DNA of 64,000 nucleotides from Fasciolopsis buskii (GCA_008360955.1 LUCM01005725.1:246316-310315), one strand, 5' to 3'. Shown: positions 48,301-61,430, numbered from the stretch's first letter. Translations and numbers: made by a program. The notes: a model not told the origin generated them from the letters alone.

Positions 48301-51300
48301 AACAAATAGCGTAAACAAGCAAAAAGGACAAAAATTAATGATAGCACGGTTTCCCTCGATCAACTTCAAAGTGTCGTACCGTTCCGTCTATGAAAATTCG
48401 AATTCCCTTATTCCAATAGAATGTCCGACTAGAAAAACCTAGAAGCAGGAAGTCGTAAGCATAAGTTTGCAGTTTGGCATGTGATCAACAAGCTTTATCT
48501 TGGGCTATCACGGATCTGAGTTTAATAAATGACCAACAACACAGTGTGTCAAATTCTTCCCTTGAGAAATGGTAAAGGCATTTACCACAGTTTTAACCCA
48601 ATCACCTAGATATCTGAAGTCCCTGATACCCGATTGGAAGACGGTTTGCGGGAGTCAAAGATCCATAGTGTACAACATTGTGCCCCTTTGTCCCGTTCAA
48701 CAGGACACAAACAAATAAGAGCAATACATAATTTTGGCATCTAGCGACGTCTGTCTTCTTTCTGTGCTGATGAGACAAAGATCAGGTCGAATACTATCCA
48801 CAAATTGTTCTCCCCAATCCCACCTCAATCCACCCCGGTTTCACCTAGGCTGAGGGTGGGGCAATTCTATTTACGGAATTAATTACTTTTGGGAATAAAA
48901 CAGAATGGATAATAAATTAATTGATCACGTTCCATGTGTAACCCCAAAACGGACGGACGTCTCGTCCACTTCCTTATTTTTTTCCAATTATTTAAACTTC
49001 TCCCAGTATAACAAAATAATGACGGAATGCGTGTGGATTACTGAAAACACGTTTGTGTTGTCCTAGTATTTTCAATGGGAATTTTTGTTTTAGAAAATAA
49101 TACAAAGCCCCAACACAAAATAAACAAATCTGAACGGCATTTACAGGCGGGAGAAGGTATAAACATGATCGTGAAAAATATAAAATCAATAAAAGTGCAC
49201 TCCGGGAGTTCCTCTTCCTCAAGCAGTTGGACGTTGATTTTTCACGTAAAGATGGTTGATGACCACGTTACAAGTGGTCATCTAATTGGGAAAAGCCATA
49301 GACTAACGGCGAAATCTGACCAGTAAACTGTGATTAACTGCAAAGCGTGGCTTTAAGATTAAGATATGCAACATCAGATGCCCAGATCACCAATCTACTA
49401 AATCAGTGTCTAGCATCTTTTGAAAAAAATCGTGCAATTGCAACAAAACAGTAGTATTGCGAATTTACCATAGTGCATTAAGCGCGCAACTTAGAACACA
49501 CTACCGTAAAGCAAACGATAGGTTGCCTGTCGAAGTCATTCACCTCTGGCTCCAGTTCTTAATGGGACTTCAGTTCTCTTTAACAAAACTATCGATAATT
49601 TCCAACGGTTTAATCAAAGTGGCTTTGAGGCAGCTTTTTCTGGTTTTTCATTTTCAATTGCTCGCTGAATACCCATCATTATCTACACACTAGATGCAAC
49701 TAAGCAAGTCGTGTGAAATAGTAATTGCAGGCGACTGGAGTCGCAGATACCACGCTGCGCTTAACCTAAAATATGTTGCGCGTTTTGGAGCAAACTGTAA
49801 ACAAAGGACTTGAATTCCGAGTCAGAAAATGGAACACCTGGTTCCTAAGACAATCTCTTCAGACTATTGTCAATAAGCAATGCATTTTGAAAAAGCGACT
49901 TTCATTTTGTCTCAAAAGAGATAAATTTGTGTTCGATTCCAATATGATATCGCACGATCAGACATCATTGAAGAGATTATGTAAATCAGACCGGATAGAA
50001 TGAATACCAAACGGGACTAAGCAACCTCCGTCTCAAATATGTAAATTCAGAATGGCCGATTGTCATAAATTGTCTTTTTCCGGCTAATAGTTTGCTGTTT
50101 TTAGAATCCACAGTATTAGGCGATCCCAGATTGTTTTGCTGGAACCTGCTTTCAGTTTGTTCTTGTTTTCCTTTCCACCGTGCTTCCTAAAATAACTGTA
50201 CAAAAAATGTGTTAGTTTCCAGAAGCCGACTGCCATCGTTTGCACCCAGTCAGAATGGAAATCGACCGATTGTGTAAATCCACAGACATCCAAGTTCAAA
50301 TACCAAGGCGCACCGCTCGGTTCTGAATTCGTCGAGTAAGTAGATACAATAAGAAGAATAAGTAAACCACGGATAAAGTAATTCGTTGTTCCTGATGGAC
50401 AACACTCTTGTGAAAATGCGCAAACAAAATGAGCACCCGAATTAAGTTAGTTTGATGAGAATATATGCAAACAGGTGGCTGTAACGTCACCCGGGATGAA
50501 AACTTGCAAGATAAATTCTGCTTGAAGTAAATATTTGTTTACTTTAGTTAGAAAGGGTTGCAATGCCACTTAGATTTCCAGTCAGCTTGAAAAAAAAAGA
50601 TGTTAATCGAAGTAACCCAGCTTGAGTAAAAAGCCTTGTAGCGTGATTATTACTGCTGGTTGCTATAATTACCAGCAGTCAGCTGAGGAATCAAGTTGTT
50701 CCCTGTTGTTCTATGCCCAAACAACTTGTAGGGAATTGAAACCTATACGGGATGCCTCATAGTTTGGTGTAATGCGCAATGCCAGGACCTCGGTGCATGT
50801 GCACGAAATCTGACTGACGAATATTACGACGCTCACGTTCGTGTGCGAGCAGGCGTGGACATGCATAATAGGCACATCCACACGTTAACAAGGGCAATTC
50901 ACTTCATCATATGTGCTTAGTCAAATATTTCGCCACTGACCTTGTGGTCACGTTCCACCCCGGTTAGGTAACACAATAATCGTCTGAGTTTCAACACAAA
51001 GTGCCAACTACGTGGCTGTCTAATGCACACTTAAATGCCTATCAAATTGCTGTGCAACTATCGCTTCCTATCCTGTTCATTAGCCGTGCATGGGACAATA
51101 AATACTTACTTTGCTCTCTAACGAAGGGAGAACGTTAAACGCAGGGAATCAAAATGTTATGCCAGGAAAAATACTTCCTAAAACCTCGGTTAATCACGGT
51201 AAGTTTTGCCGACACGTTCGTGGTGCCATGGTCTTTTATTTTGTCATACTATACAGTGGACAAGGCCGTTAAGTTAATCTGCGTCTCTGCTCTTCTCCAA

Positions 51301-54300
51301 CCATGTGAATAACTTTGGGAAAGGTGGCCGTTATCAATCACTCGCCATCACGCGGAAACTAAATCAAACTCTGAACATCCCTGCGCAAAAGTCATCGTGC
51401 TATATTCAAATACACCGTCGACCAGTAAAGAATGTCAGATAAGAGGGAAGCCAAACAGCGACTTGCCCATTTCTCCAAGAGAAATGGGTAAGAACTTTTT
51501 TCTTGAATGAAATTCAGCTTTTCTTTCCGACGTGCTTCGAAACACCTAAATGGAGTTGAGACATCTGGTCTGGATTCAACTAACAAATTGACTATCGATT
51601 TTAACTTTCGGCAGCCTGGGCTTAATCCCACCATCTCGATCGAGAAAAACACAAACGAACAGATAAAAAAGACAAGCCTTGGTTTGTTCGTCTGAATCAA
51701 ACCATTTATATCGGTTTTCTATGATCAGCACTCAGTCACTGATCGTTTAATCTCCTGGCTAATTTGGCCCATTGCTATGTATTCACTTTCTCGTGTGGCA
51801 TTTTTTCATCTTATCCACTGACATAATCTGCCCGATATCCCCGAGGCTGCGTTGAATTTTGGGCTAGGTTGATTTGCATGCCGAATCAAAACCCATCACC
51901 TTGGAATGAAGTCTCAAACACACAGCAAACAAACGTGCTTGCAGACACTTCGATTCCCATAGCGAATACCGAATCTAGGGGAAAGGTTACAATCAAGCGA
52001 TGTTGTGAAATTGCACACTGCACTACAATTCTTTGGCCGCTAAGATAAACACTGGGTGATACTTTCACGAAAAGGTTTCGCACCTACCTTTCACTTTAAC
52101 GTGACAATACGAAATCTACGGCTTTTACCAACTCCATGCTGTCGTAACTAGCCAACAACATCAAGTGCCGCTCTGGTTGGCTTATTCTCCAGAGTGGGCA
52201 CATAACTTATACCAAATCCCTTCGGGATGGTGAAATCTTCGGTGAGAAGACATTGAAGTGATTGAGCTTAGCATCGCCTACACGTTTAGTGTAAATTGAT
52301 GCGAACCAACGAACTCAATAACTGATGTCTCAGAAAGCTTCCTGAACTTTCGGCAAAGTGCGCAACCTAGAAAGATGAGCACGTTGAGAATGAATAAGCT
52401 TTTGTAGAATGAAGTTGGCCTTCAATCATGCATAAAACAAAAAAAGTTTATTACAATCCTTCTCAGTTAAAGAATGAAATACCAGAGGAAAAGTGTTTGT
52501 CTCGTCAAGCAACCACCTCATTAAATCAATAAGTCGAACAATACCGATTTAAAACTCTAACAGAAAGAAAAGGGAAATTGCTGCAGAAATTGCACCGAAC
52601 TCATGAAGCTCGTTCGGAAGTTTAATTTTTCGTATGAATGTCATTAATTTCGTGTTTCGCCTTCAGTATTTATTGCACGTTCACGGAAATTACGGCAGAC
52701 AACTAAGGCAACTGGCAATAAATAACCTTTTGTAAAGTCATCCGGAATTGATTCCACACCGAGTTCACCTTCATGATCAACAATGCCACACATATTTAGA
52801 CAAAGTCCTTATTTAGAGGGGTAGCCATGGAAAATCCCTAAATCATTAAAAATCTGCCGACGGGGTTCTCACGAAAAGCTTGTCTTTAATTCTGACCAGC
52901 CTGGACGATAGTTTGTCTGGCGATGTTAACACATGCTTGTGCGAAAGGTCGACTTCAAACCTATTATGCGATGGGGAATTTAAATCAGTGACGAATTCTC
53001 GTGCAACTGAGACTCGAGTCTACTACTTCCCCGGGTGTAAGGGTGATCGGATGACTTATGTTTCAGTACGTGAAAGGTGCAATCTTAAAAATCCGTTGAA
53101 AGATGAGAACGAGCAACGATGGAAGGTGGGGAATGAATAAGAAATTTTCAAAATTGGAACTACTTGCTCGTCAACTAATCCAGAAGTTCTGCAAGATTTA
53201 CTTTTGTCTTACCAAATTTCTGTCATTGGTTCCATTAAAACAGAAGCTAATAGAATGGCTAATTGATAAAATAGGGTTTGCTGAAGTCTTTCTTTAGGGT
53301 GCAATTTGGTCCAATGCTGGATATTTATCTACAGCCATTCCTTCGACGGCCAGACTATACGTTCCCCTTTTGTTTCTGTCAAATGAACGAAAAGCTGCCG
53401 TTTCGATCACGGTACAAGATGACGGTAATAGGAAATGTAGAAATTTATCAATTTCTCATAAGACCGGGATCAGTCACGTTTTCGTACTAATTCAAAGTCT
53501 CACGAGTAACTGGTATAGGAACACGCTCTTAAAACAGTTCACCCATTTCCACAAATGGTCAGCTGATATGGGCTCAACTCCCACCCGATTCATAGTTTTT
53601 TTACACTTGCATTTTATAACATTTGTCTGATATGACAAATTGTATTTCATAACTGAGAGAAATCTAAATCGCTCAGTTTTCACTTCTAAACGAAAAGTTC
53701 TGGCTCAACAAGTGTTCAGAACTGTTTTTAAAGTAATTCACATGACCTACCGCATTACTCACTCCCTGTGTTTTGTCATATGCAATAATTTATTGCTGGT
53801 TTAAAATCAACCTAATATATGCAGTTAGTGCATCATTTTGCTTTCACCTAGAATCGATTCTTTGTGCTGTATTAGCACAAATGACTTGCAACTTTATGTT
53901 TATCCAACCACTATTTGATCCGGCTTGACAAAACTCTTTATTATGTGAAAAGGATCTTTAAATCCCGCGTGAGTGCATTGTAAATCTCACATGTCAACAG
54001 CTTGGTTATTTCGAAGTCTATATTTCCTGCTATCTGCTCATCTGTCCAGATAATTAGGAATTCAAAATCCGGATATCACTCAGGCTAGAACCAATTATCT
54101 TGGCTAAATGAACGGAAACGTTGTCAAATACAAGATGAACTTGTCACCCATGTGCTCCGTGTTTCAAAGTGCGATCACAATGATTTCACCCGTCATGAGC
54201 CTGGTCGTACTAACAAATGCTGGGAAGTAAAACAGTCCAAAGAGGACGCACTGGAGTTAGTAACATAAATCTTTTTTCACTCAGGTACATCCTGCAGTCT

Positions 54301-54427
54301 ACTAGGAAATGCAAAAACTTATCAACAATGAGATGTAAGTTATACCCTCCAATTATTTAGCAAAAGCATACATAGTACAAGATGATTGGTCAAATATAGC
54401 AAATCTATTATGGTTCCATCAATTATT
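48301..54427. other. Long stretch without supported gene
   Basis: Contains a 9-bp inverted repeat at 50652-50679 (listed separately) and open frames of up to 102 codons (51392-51700, minus strand) that lack motifs. A minus-strand stretch near 52230-52150 reads 'PKGFGISYVPTLENKP' in one frame and looks mildly coding-like, but has no further support. No LINE, SINE or PLE similarity seen. Confidence 0.4.
50652..50679. repeat. Perfect hairpin, 9-bp stem and 10-base loop
   Basis: actgctggt (50652-50660) pairs with accagcagt (50671-50679) around the loop tgctataatt. No T-run follows, so it is not a terminator of any known kind. Hairpins of this size arise often by chance in 64 kb. Confidence 0.6.
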
Positions 54428-54520
54428 TTATATTTGAGCCCTCTGTTCTACAATTTTTTGGTCGTTCTTCAGCTTCTCCCGGGCGTCCAGTAGTCTCCGA
54501 ATGGCTGCTGGATTCCCCGC
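54428..54520 (-). CDS. Candidate terminal exon, charged helical C-terminus
   Basis: On the minus strand a textbook acceptor (cctgtttattctgttccag) is followed by 30 codons and a TAA at 54428-54430. The exon is far richer in GC than its surroundings. It reads 'AGNPAAIRRLLDAREKLKND' and ends in 'VEQRAQI', a charged, clearly helix-forming sequence that could be a coiled-coil tail. Phase 0 at the acceptor. Upstream exons should lie at higher coordinates; none was identified. No AATAAA follows closely, though an AATATA-like variant overlaps the stop codon. Protein family not recognised. Confidence 0.5.
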   Translation of the reverse strand, partial: AGNPAAIRRLLDAREKLKNDQKIVEQRAQI

Positions 54521-56489
54521 CTGGAACAGAATAAACAGGCGTTTTTGGACCACTCAAAACGCGTTACATTTTATTTGTTGTCTGCCCTGCCGTGTGACTT
54601 TAGATCCTTGGTTCAGTCACGTTGACTGTTGTGTTCAGTGAGGAAACAGGTTGCACGTTCCAGGCCGGGTTGTTGTTGCAGTGTTACACTCAAAGGTAAC
54701 TGAAGGATGGAAAAACCATGCATTGTCCGCTGCAAACTGTAAGAGCCTACAGTAACACACAGCGAAGCAAACAAAAGTATAACGATAAAGGAACGAGGCG
54801 AAATGTGAATTTAGCGAGTAGTTTTTGTTAGCCTTTAGCCAGTGATCAATTTAATCACCAACACCATGTATTGCATTAAACCATCTGACTCGTGAGACCA
54901 TTCCCTAGTATTCTTATTGTCGAGCAATAATTGTTGTCATCCACTAGTCCAACAATTTCTGCATCAGATAGCTGCGTGCACCAGCATCGTCAGTCTATGA
55001 CCATGTGTAGCACTTTAGAGAAATTACAATCCGAATACGACGAGCGCTTCTTTCGAACTTTTACATCGGGGTTCCGAAACCCTCTATTTTAGCTCAAAGT
55101 ATCCATTGTCTCTTATGTATGACACTCGTGCACTAAGGATAACTAATCCGTACAGAAAAACTACTGGTCTTGAAAGGCATTCTCAGGCGAACAGAAGGAC
55201 CGGTTGAAATACTGCAACACATGTTCCAGGAATAAAGATAAAACCAAATTTTTTGCCGACATTATGTGGCTCCTAGACTACCATTATTCGAACCGGCCTC
55301 TTGAGTACACGACGGCAAATTACTTGATGTCTCTGTCAAAAATGAACCAGCACCTCGACGTGGCATGACGGCTTACACAACCTCGTGACTCAGAATAGCT
55401 TATCTAAAACCGAAAAATCACTCGCGTTTGGGACATCAACGGGTGCAGGTCTGATGAATTAGTTTCTCAATTCTTTAGTTCGAGAGCACATTTCAGTTTG
55501 CAACTCCATCGCGAAAAAATGAATAAAACAATAATTGGACCAACAAAAACGGACTTCGACTCACCTGTTTCCTAGTGTATTGCAGACATTATATTGTATT
55601 TTATGGACTTTTGCCTCCATAGGTGTCCACATTTCAGTCAAAAAAGGATGCATTCGACACCTAATCGAAATACGGAGTTGGGAAAAAAGAACAGCCAGTA
55701 ATGACAATTTGAAATTCACGAGAGACAGAAGGTATGGAGCGTCAGGTAGACCTTGTCCTGCTATGAGAACGGCATTTAGAAAGATCATTGTTTAAGGGAT
55801 GGAACGGATCCGGAGGAATTTTATTTGCACATTTTTCGCAGACAGATAGATACACGTCACAGTTTGGTGCGGATTTCTTTCAGTGGTACATAAGATACAC
55901 CATTGATAACCGACAAACCACGACGAAAGTTTCTGAAATATTTTTTAGTAGACCAGCAAAAATGACGGGCGGACAATAGAGGAAAGCGGAAAAAATAAAC
56001 CGGTAAACAAATAGGAAGATAGTGTTTTGCTTACCTCGGAAATGTCGCAGTCATTTTACGTAAAATGAGATTTACGCCATTGGAAATGAGAGAAATCTAC
56101 CCTAGGTTTTTGTCAATGGTAATTTCTGAGTGTTTCATGGGATCTCGTCTGGTGATTGGTTCTGCATTAATGAAAGGAGAGTGGGCCGGGTGAACAGATC
56201 GAGAAAAAGTAAACGAACTTTAGACGCTTTTTGACAAATTAAGATCTGAGCCACAGGGCAGAAAAAAATCATGAGAGACGATTCATTGGAAAAGTTCAGG
56301 AAATCTTCAGTTCCAGATACAACCAGACAGAAAGCAATGACATCAGTTTATTTAAATATTTGACCAGGGGAACTATCATGCAGCAATCTGATGTATGTTA
56401 ACAAGATAGGACGGCTCCCTCAATCAATCCAGAATTAAAAAGGGGATTTTTGTTTCTTCCCAGTCTTGTGCACTGAGTTCTTTTGTTAA
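54521..56489. other. Non-coding; likely intron of the minus-strand gene if the exon at 54.4 kb is real
   Basis: Two opposite frames at 55535-55795 overlap and neither has a motif. No repeats recognised. The boundary at 56490 is where the CR1-like element ends. Confidence 0.4.
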
Positions 56490-58060
56490 AGTAGTCTATT
56501 AGCCATGCCAAGAAGGTTTTCTGCGAAGACATAAAGGCCTTGAAACAGAGTCAAATGCAGTCAAAAAAACATCTAGAGAAGCACATCGGACAGATATGGC
56601 GGATGCATCCAAGGATTCGATGTTGTAAACGGGGGAAGCGACAGCATCCAAATTGGACCTGTTTGATTTGTACGCGAACTGACTGGAGACATCGGGCACA
56701 CTAATAGAAGTCAGACGACTCATAACTGTGTACTCTGTTGGTAAAAGACCACGTGATGCAAGAGCGATGGGACGGAAAAGTTTAGCTGGATTTGGGGATT
56801 GGTGCAATAGTGACTGGCCTCCAACAATCGCGAGTGGGAACCAAATGCATCACTGAGTGAAGCCGCACTGTGCTTCAGGAGAAACGCAGGACCCATACTT
56901 GTGGTTATTTTAGTTGATCGAAGGAGTTTAAACACTTCTTCGTTAGAAAAGGTTGTTACGTCGGCACAATCACTCGGAAACCATGAAACTGCGGTGTCAT
57001 TCCCTGGATAAAAAATGCCCGTTTAGTACTGTCTGCATCTGCATTAAGGCTTATTGATTTCGCTTTCTTTTCACAAAAGCCGAATTCCTTGTCAGAGGCG
57101 TCTGTTGTTGCAGGTGGTCCGGAGTTGGCTTGCATATGACGAAAGGAACCTGAATTTCAGGGAAACTCCTATTTCATAGTAGTTTTCCCTCCGTCTCCTT
57201 ATGGCCTTCATTGTGATTGAAGCAATATGATAGTTACAGAGGAAATTGTTCCTGTGGGACAACAAATATCAAAATTAGATTGAGTGTATCTACGAAGAGG
57301 TTGCCACTACTATTTGGAAATTCAAAACAAAAACACGAAGAAATTATGTAGTCTTACTTTGATTTGGTCGAACTCCTTGACAGGTTGGAAGGCTGTCCGG
57401 GAATGAACTTTGGGTTTTGAAAGTAACAGACAGTGATAACTTTTTGAAATTAGAGCAACACAATAACTCGGGATGATTGGTAATAATTCTGTCTAGGGTG
57501 GAGTTACCTCTAGTTGGGGAGATTAATAGATCAGTCAAATCAAACCCGATGAAGGGACGCGTCGACAAGTGATTAAAATCACATTCGACGATATGTAAGC
57601 GATTATCCTGCAATGAGATCAGGAAAGGTAGAACATCATCGAAAAAGGCGAGATATTAGTCTGTGTACAAAAATATAGTACGTACAGGTTCGTTATAAGT
57701 GTGCTTCTATGCTGAGAAAATTTAGGATGACACTGAACAGCTAGGTATTCAATACCAGAGAACGAATATAAATAAATTGGTCCAGACTTACTTGACATGG
57801 AGGAATTTGTATATGTGACCGCACCGCCTACGGTCTTCTTGGCTCTAAATTGTCTGGCCACTCGGTATACATCAATGCCTTCAGTGAATATTAAGGCATC
57901 TGCAGCACATGAGTTCAGCCATGACTCCTGAATGCAAATCACCCAAGCATAACCCTGCATCCGAGAGCGAAGAGCGAGAGATAGAGTCGGTAGTTTGGTA
58001 AACAGAGAGTGCAGTTTTGTACTCCGTAGAGATGGAACAAGTACTTTGGCTGGAGGGTTT
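56490..58060 (-). mobile_element. CR1/Jockey-like LINE fragment (endonuclease and first half of reverse transcriptase)
   Basis: Read on the minus strand with frame shifts. Endonuclease: 'WVICIQESWLNS' near 57930, 'GGAVTYT' near 57820, 'LITNLYVLY' near 57690, 'DFNHLSTRPF' near 57570 and 'SPTRGNSTLDRIITNHPE' near 57500. A linker includes 'FCEKKAKS' near 57075. Reverse transcriptase start: 'EVFKLLRSTKITTSMGP' near 56930, 'AKLFRPIAL' near 56780, 'SPQFAYKSNRS'-like 'SSQFAYKSNRS' near 56680, and motif A as 'CASLDVFLTAFDSV' near 56560. The palm region with YADD and everything after it is missing. LINE copies usually lose their 5' end; loss of the 3' half points to a later deletion. Dead copy. Confidence 0.85.
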
Positions 58061-58330
58061 CATTTAAGAGCGGCCTGACAATCGAGTCGAATGCTTCTTT
58101 TCGGTTACTTGAAAAATCCTTTATTTACATGCGTATTCAAGTCCAAGCAAGGAGACAGAGTGCCTAAGTAGGAGTAACGCCGACCGAGAATAGCCACGAA
58201 CAGTGGTTATAATGGAAAACAAATCCTTTAAATTGATGGGGCGACGGCATCCGGGAGTGGAAATGCAGCACAGCTAGTCAAAGGCTGCGCTATGATGGGT
58301 TTTTGATTAAAAAAAGTTTTAGTTGAGCAG
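58061..58330. other. Short spacer between CR1-like fragment and candidate exon
   Basis: No feature seen except the pyrimidine-poor approach to the acceptor of the next entry. Confidence 0.5.
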
Positions 58331-58477
58331 TTGTATGTCCCAGCGGCTGAACGCCCTACTAGTCCACCGTTCTCCCATGAGTTACACGTCTACAAAGAAG
58401 TTCCTGCTGTATTAATCGCCTTGCACGACAGTCAGTATCGCGCCGCTCATTACATCAAGCACGGTGGTTGGTACCAA
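58331..58477 (+). CDS. Candidate internal exon, unrecognised protein
   Basis: Exactly 49 codons, phase 0 at both ends, from an acceptor (ttttagttgagcag) to a donor (TACCAA followed by gtatgt). It reads 'LYVPAAERPTSPPFSHELHV', 'YKEVPAVLIALHDSQYRAAH' and ends 'YIKHGGWYQ'. An alternative acceptor eight bases upstream (gttttag) keeps the same frame. Composition is GC-richer than its flanks and the peptide looks like a conserved globular protein, but I cannot name the family. RTE-2 begins about 150 bases downstream, so if the exon is real RTE-2 sits in the following intron. The open frame continues past the donor to 58594 but turns low-complexity and hydrophobic there. Confidence 0.45.
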
Positions 58478-58619
58478 GTATGTCTATGCCCAGAGCTCCA
58501 TGTTGTACTCATTTTTTGTTTTCTGTTCCCTAACAATTCTCTTTATCCGCACTGCCTATCCGTGATACCCCTACAGTTCCTAGTTACACAGTGACGAAAT
58601 TTTCTCAAGCTTCGTCAGC
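58478..58619. other. Spacer before RTE-2
   Basis: Continues the open frame of the candidate exon but changes to a hydrophobic, AT-rich character, as expected of intron sequence. No other feature. Confidence 0.4.
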
Positions 58620-61430
58620 ATCTGATTCTAGGCTCCTTCAATGTGCGCTTTCTCGAATAGACCAGATAAAAGACGCGTTTAACGTTGATAGTGTGTTCAC
58701 TGACTATTACCGTCTGCTGTGTCCGTGAAATTTGAATTCATGAATCGAGCAGTGTCGTTCAACTAACTGTTCCTAATATCTCCTAACCACCGGAAATGAA
58801 GCGGCTCGGGCCACGTGTTGACGTGGTGCAGGAATAGTCCCAACCGAAATGTCCGAAGTGTCCCTTTCAGACTTGAACCTGGTTAACAGCCGTTTGTGCG
58901 CCTGGCCCCTCTAAATGTCATTTAGTATCTGAAAAGGTAGCTCTACTAAACGCAGATCGTTTAGCATCTTGGCCTGCGTCCCACGAATTGTAACGTCGAC
59001 GCGCAGAATGGTGAGTTTTATGGTGCAAACTTCACTCTCGTTAGCAGGGGAAAAAGCTGGGGTATCGTAGTGGTAGTAAATGATTTCAATTCACAAGTAA
59101 AAAAACTCGGTGTTTTCGAAACTTCTTTAGGTGGCATTGCACCTCGGTTGCTCACGGTGTAGATAACCAGGACAGACTTCGCTTTTATGCGGTCAGTTGT
59201 TTATCCCTATCTAATACTGGATTTCAACACGGTTTGCACTGCGCAGTGACTCGATGCTCTAACTCAACAGATAATCTGAATCAAACCGATCATTTCGCGG
59301 CAAAATACTGTTGGCACGATTTTGTTCATGACCGTTTTGATCCTGCTGGTCCACATTCCTACATTTGGATCAAGCATCAACCTCAGAGTGATTTTCCCTG
59401 AAGGTCAGTGACCATTGGCGCAAACTGTAAGATCAGCCACCCGTAAACATTGCATCGGCTCGAGAGTTTTGGAGCAGTTCTAAGCAGAAACTACCAAAGA
59501 GGTTAAGAACTTCGACGGATAGCAATGCACATGAGCATAGGGATTAAATCAGACGGTCGGTGGTCTTGGCTGTTGGCTTCTCCTGCGCCCACAAATTAGG
59601 TGTCATTCTGGGATTTTAAATCACTTAAGAATCAGTGTTTTTAATGGAAAGAATAGCCGGATCGTGAACTGTAGGGATTTGAACATGATCCATATGTATC
59701 TGCGCAGTCAGACTACACTAAGAAAGATCGTGAAAACCGGTAATTCAGAGTGACAGAAGAAATGAAAGTAACACCTGTCTCAGGTAACATTCAAAACCTG
59801 CCTAATCTTACATGCTAAACCAATGGATAAAAATCTTTGGTTGGCAAGACGATGCGAAAAAACTAGAGATCTTATTCATGACAGACCAGAAACATTCAGC
59901 CTCCGAGCTGACTACTCCACCGAACAGTTCAGCTGGATTCCGGCAACTTGAACGGTTACGTATCCTTGGGAGGAGTCATTCTGTTCCCTCTCAAATAACT
60001 GGAAATGGGGTTGAACATAAAACTTTTGCAGGATGGAAAATATCCCGGTTTCGTCGAATGCCCCCTCCGCCAAATTACTTTCAAAATGGTGGTAAATGTC
60101 TTGATCAGAGCAACTATGTCTTTGGTCTGTTACATAAGAAATGGGAAGTGCATTCGTTAATCATGAATAGAGTCACTCCTTGCACATATATTCATAAAGA
60201 AAACTTTCAAAGACTAATAATCATGGTGAGGTAAGTTAAATTATGGAAGTCAACAAGATTTCAGAGTCTATAGTTATGGGTTGTCTGACGCCATTTCGTG
60301 AAACCAACATCGGCGAACACCACGCTGGGTTTCTCCCAGGCCGATTTCCCAAGAATCGGTTTTTTTACCTTTTACGAGTTATTTGAAAAAAGCCATACAT
60401 GCAACGCCATCTCGCAGTCGTAATTTTTCTTGAGTTAAAAGGCACCTTCGACCCAGTCAACCGGACAACACAATTCAGTGCTCTGCATTGGATGAGCATG
60501 CCAAAGAAGTTGGTGAACCCAGTGCGAGAACACCTATGCTCGCCTAAGGTTATATGGTGAACTATAAAGTTCATTCGAAAGGACGAGCTTTGTTTAGCAA
60601 GTGTTCCATTTCTCCATTCCTGTTTAACTTCATCGTGGACGAGGTTGGAGCAAATAGGAAATAGCTGTGAGACGTGGAATATATCCACGACCTTGTACGT
60701 CTGTTCGAATCTCCAGAACATGAGCAACTTGCATTAGATAGGCTATTCGTAGCTGTAGCTCCATACAACATGCGATTTTGACTTTCAAAGTGTAGATTCC
60801 CGTTACAAGAGTGTACGACATTAGTACCAAACTTGATGCTCGATGGGGAGCAACTGCCGGTTACTGACCGATTCCGTTAGCTGAGCAGCTGTTTGACTAA
60901 GGATGGTAGCTGGGTAATAGAGGTGAGCACACGTGTATCCAAGGCTTTCGTGTCGCTAACCTGATATTTTATGGAGTTGAAACGTCGCGTGCATTGAATC
61001 GTATGGTTGTGAGGCAGTGAGTCCAAGCGCTGAAGATATACACCACGTGGAGGATTTCCATCATCGATCCTTGCGTAACATCGCTAGGATTGGATCGATG
61101 GATTTCGTGATCAGTTTGCTGGTTAGTAATCTTGTACTGAGTACGGATTCTGAGGAGACTTCATCTCAGCTAATCCAGCTTAGTGTATTTCGTTGACTGA
61201 GCCACTTATTGCGTAAGGTGAAAACTGATCTACCACGCAGCGCTCTATTTGTGTTCCTCCCACAGCGCGGAAGAATCCACATGAAGGTCAACAATCGAGG
61301 GGAAAATGTGGAGCGAAAACAAGTACAAATATTGTGGGTAAAGTAGATGTTCCACGTCTCCTGGGCTATGGCCGAAACAATGCGCCACTCAGCTAGCTGG
61401 ATACACTGAAGTGTAAGGCAACAAATCATG
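58620..61430 (+). mobile_element. RTE-2: nearly complete RTE-like LINE, heavily frame-broken
   Basis: All blocks of the RTE-like protein follow in order across three frames. N-terminal: 'LGSFNVRFL' near 58650 and 'CCVREI' near 58720. Endonuclease: 'NLVNSRLCA' near 58880, 'SWGIVVVVNDFNSQVKKLG' near 59050 and 'NLNQTDHFAAKYCWHD' near 59275. Linker: 'YFQNGGKCLDQS' near 60080. Reverse transcriptase: 'EHHAGFLPGRFPKN' near 60315, 'VVIFLELKGTFDPVNRT' near 60420 and 'LHWMSMPKKLVN' near 60485. C-terminal: 'DIHHVEDFHHRSLRNIARIG' near 61037 and 'DLPRSALFVFPP' near 61230. Its 5' end is better kept than in RTE-1. A 140-codon frame at 59812-60234 is part of the linker region and not a separate gene. Cannot encode a working enzyme. 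Confidence 0.85.

Noticed and set aside
50652..50679. Hairpin as a terminator or small RNA precursor
   Set aside because: The stem is only 9 bp with no T-run and no flanking gene; chance is the simplest explanation.
59812..60234. 140-codon plus-strand frame ending at a perfect AG|GTAAGT donor
   Set aside because: It covers the linker of RTE-2 (N-G-G-K-C-L in the expected place), with LINE motifs on both sides in other frames, and is preceded by an in-frame stop.
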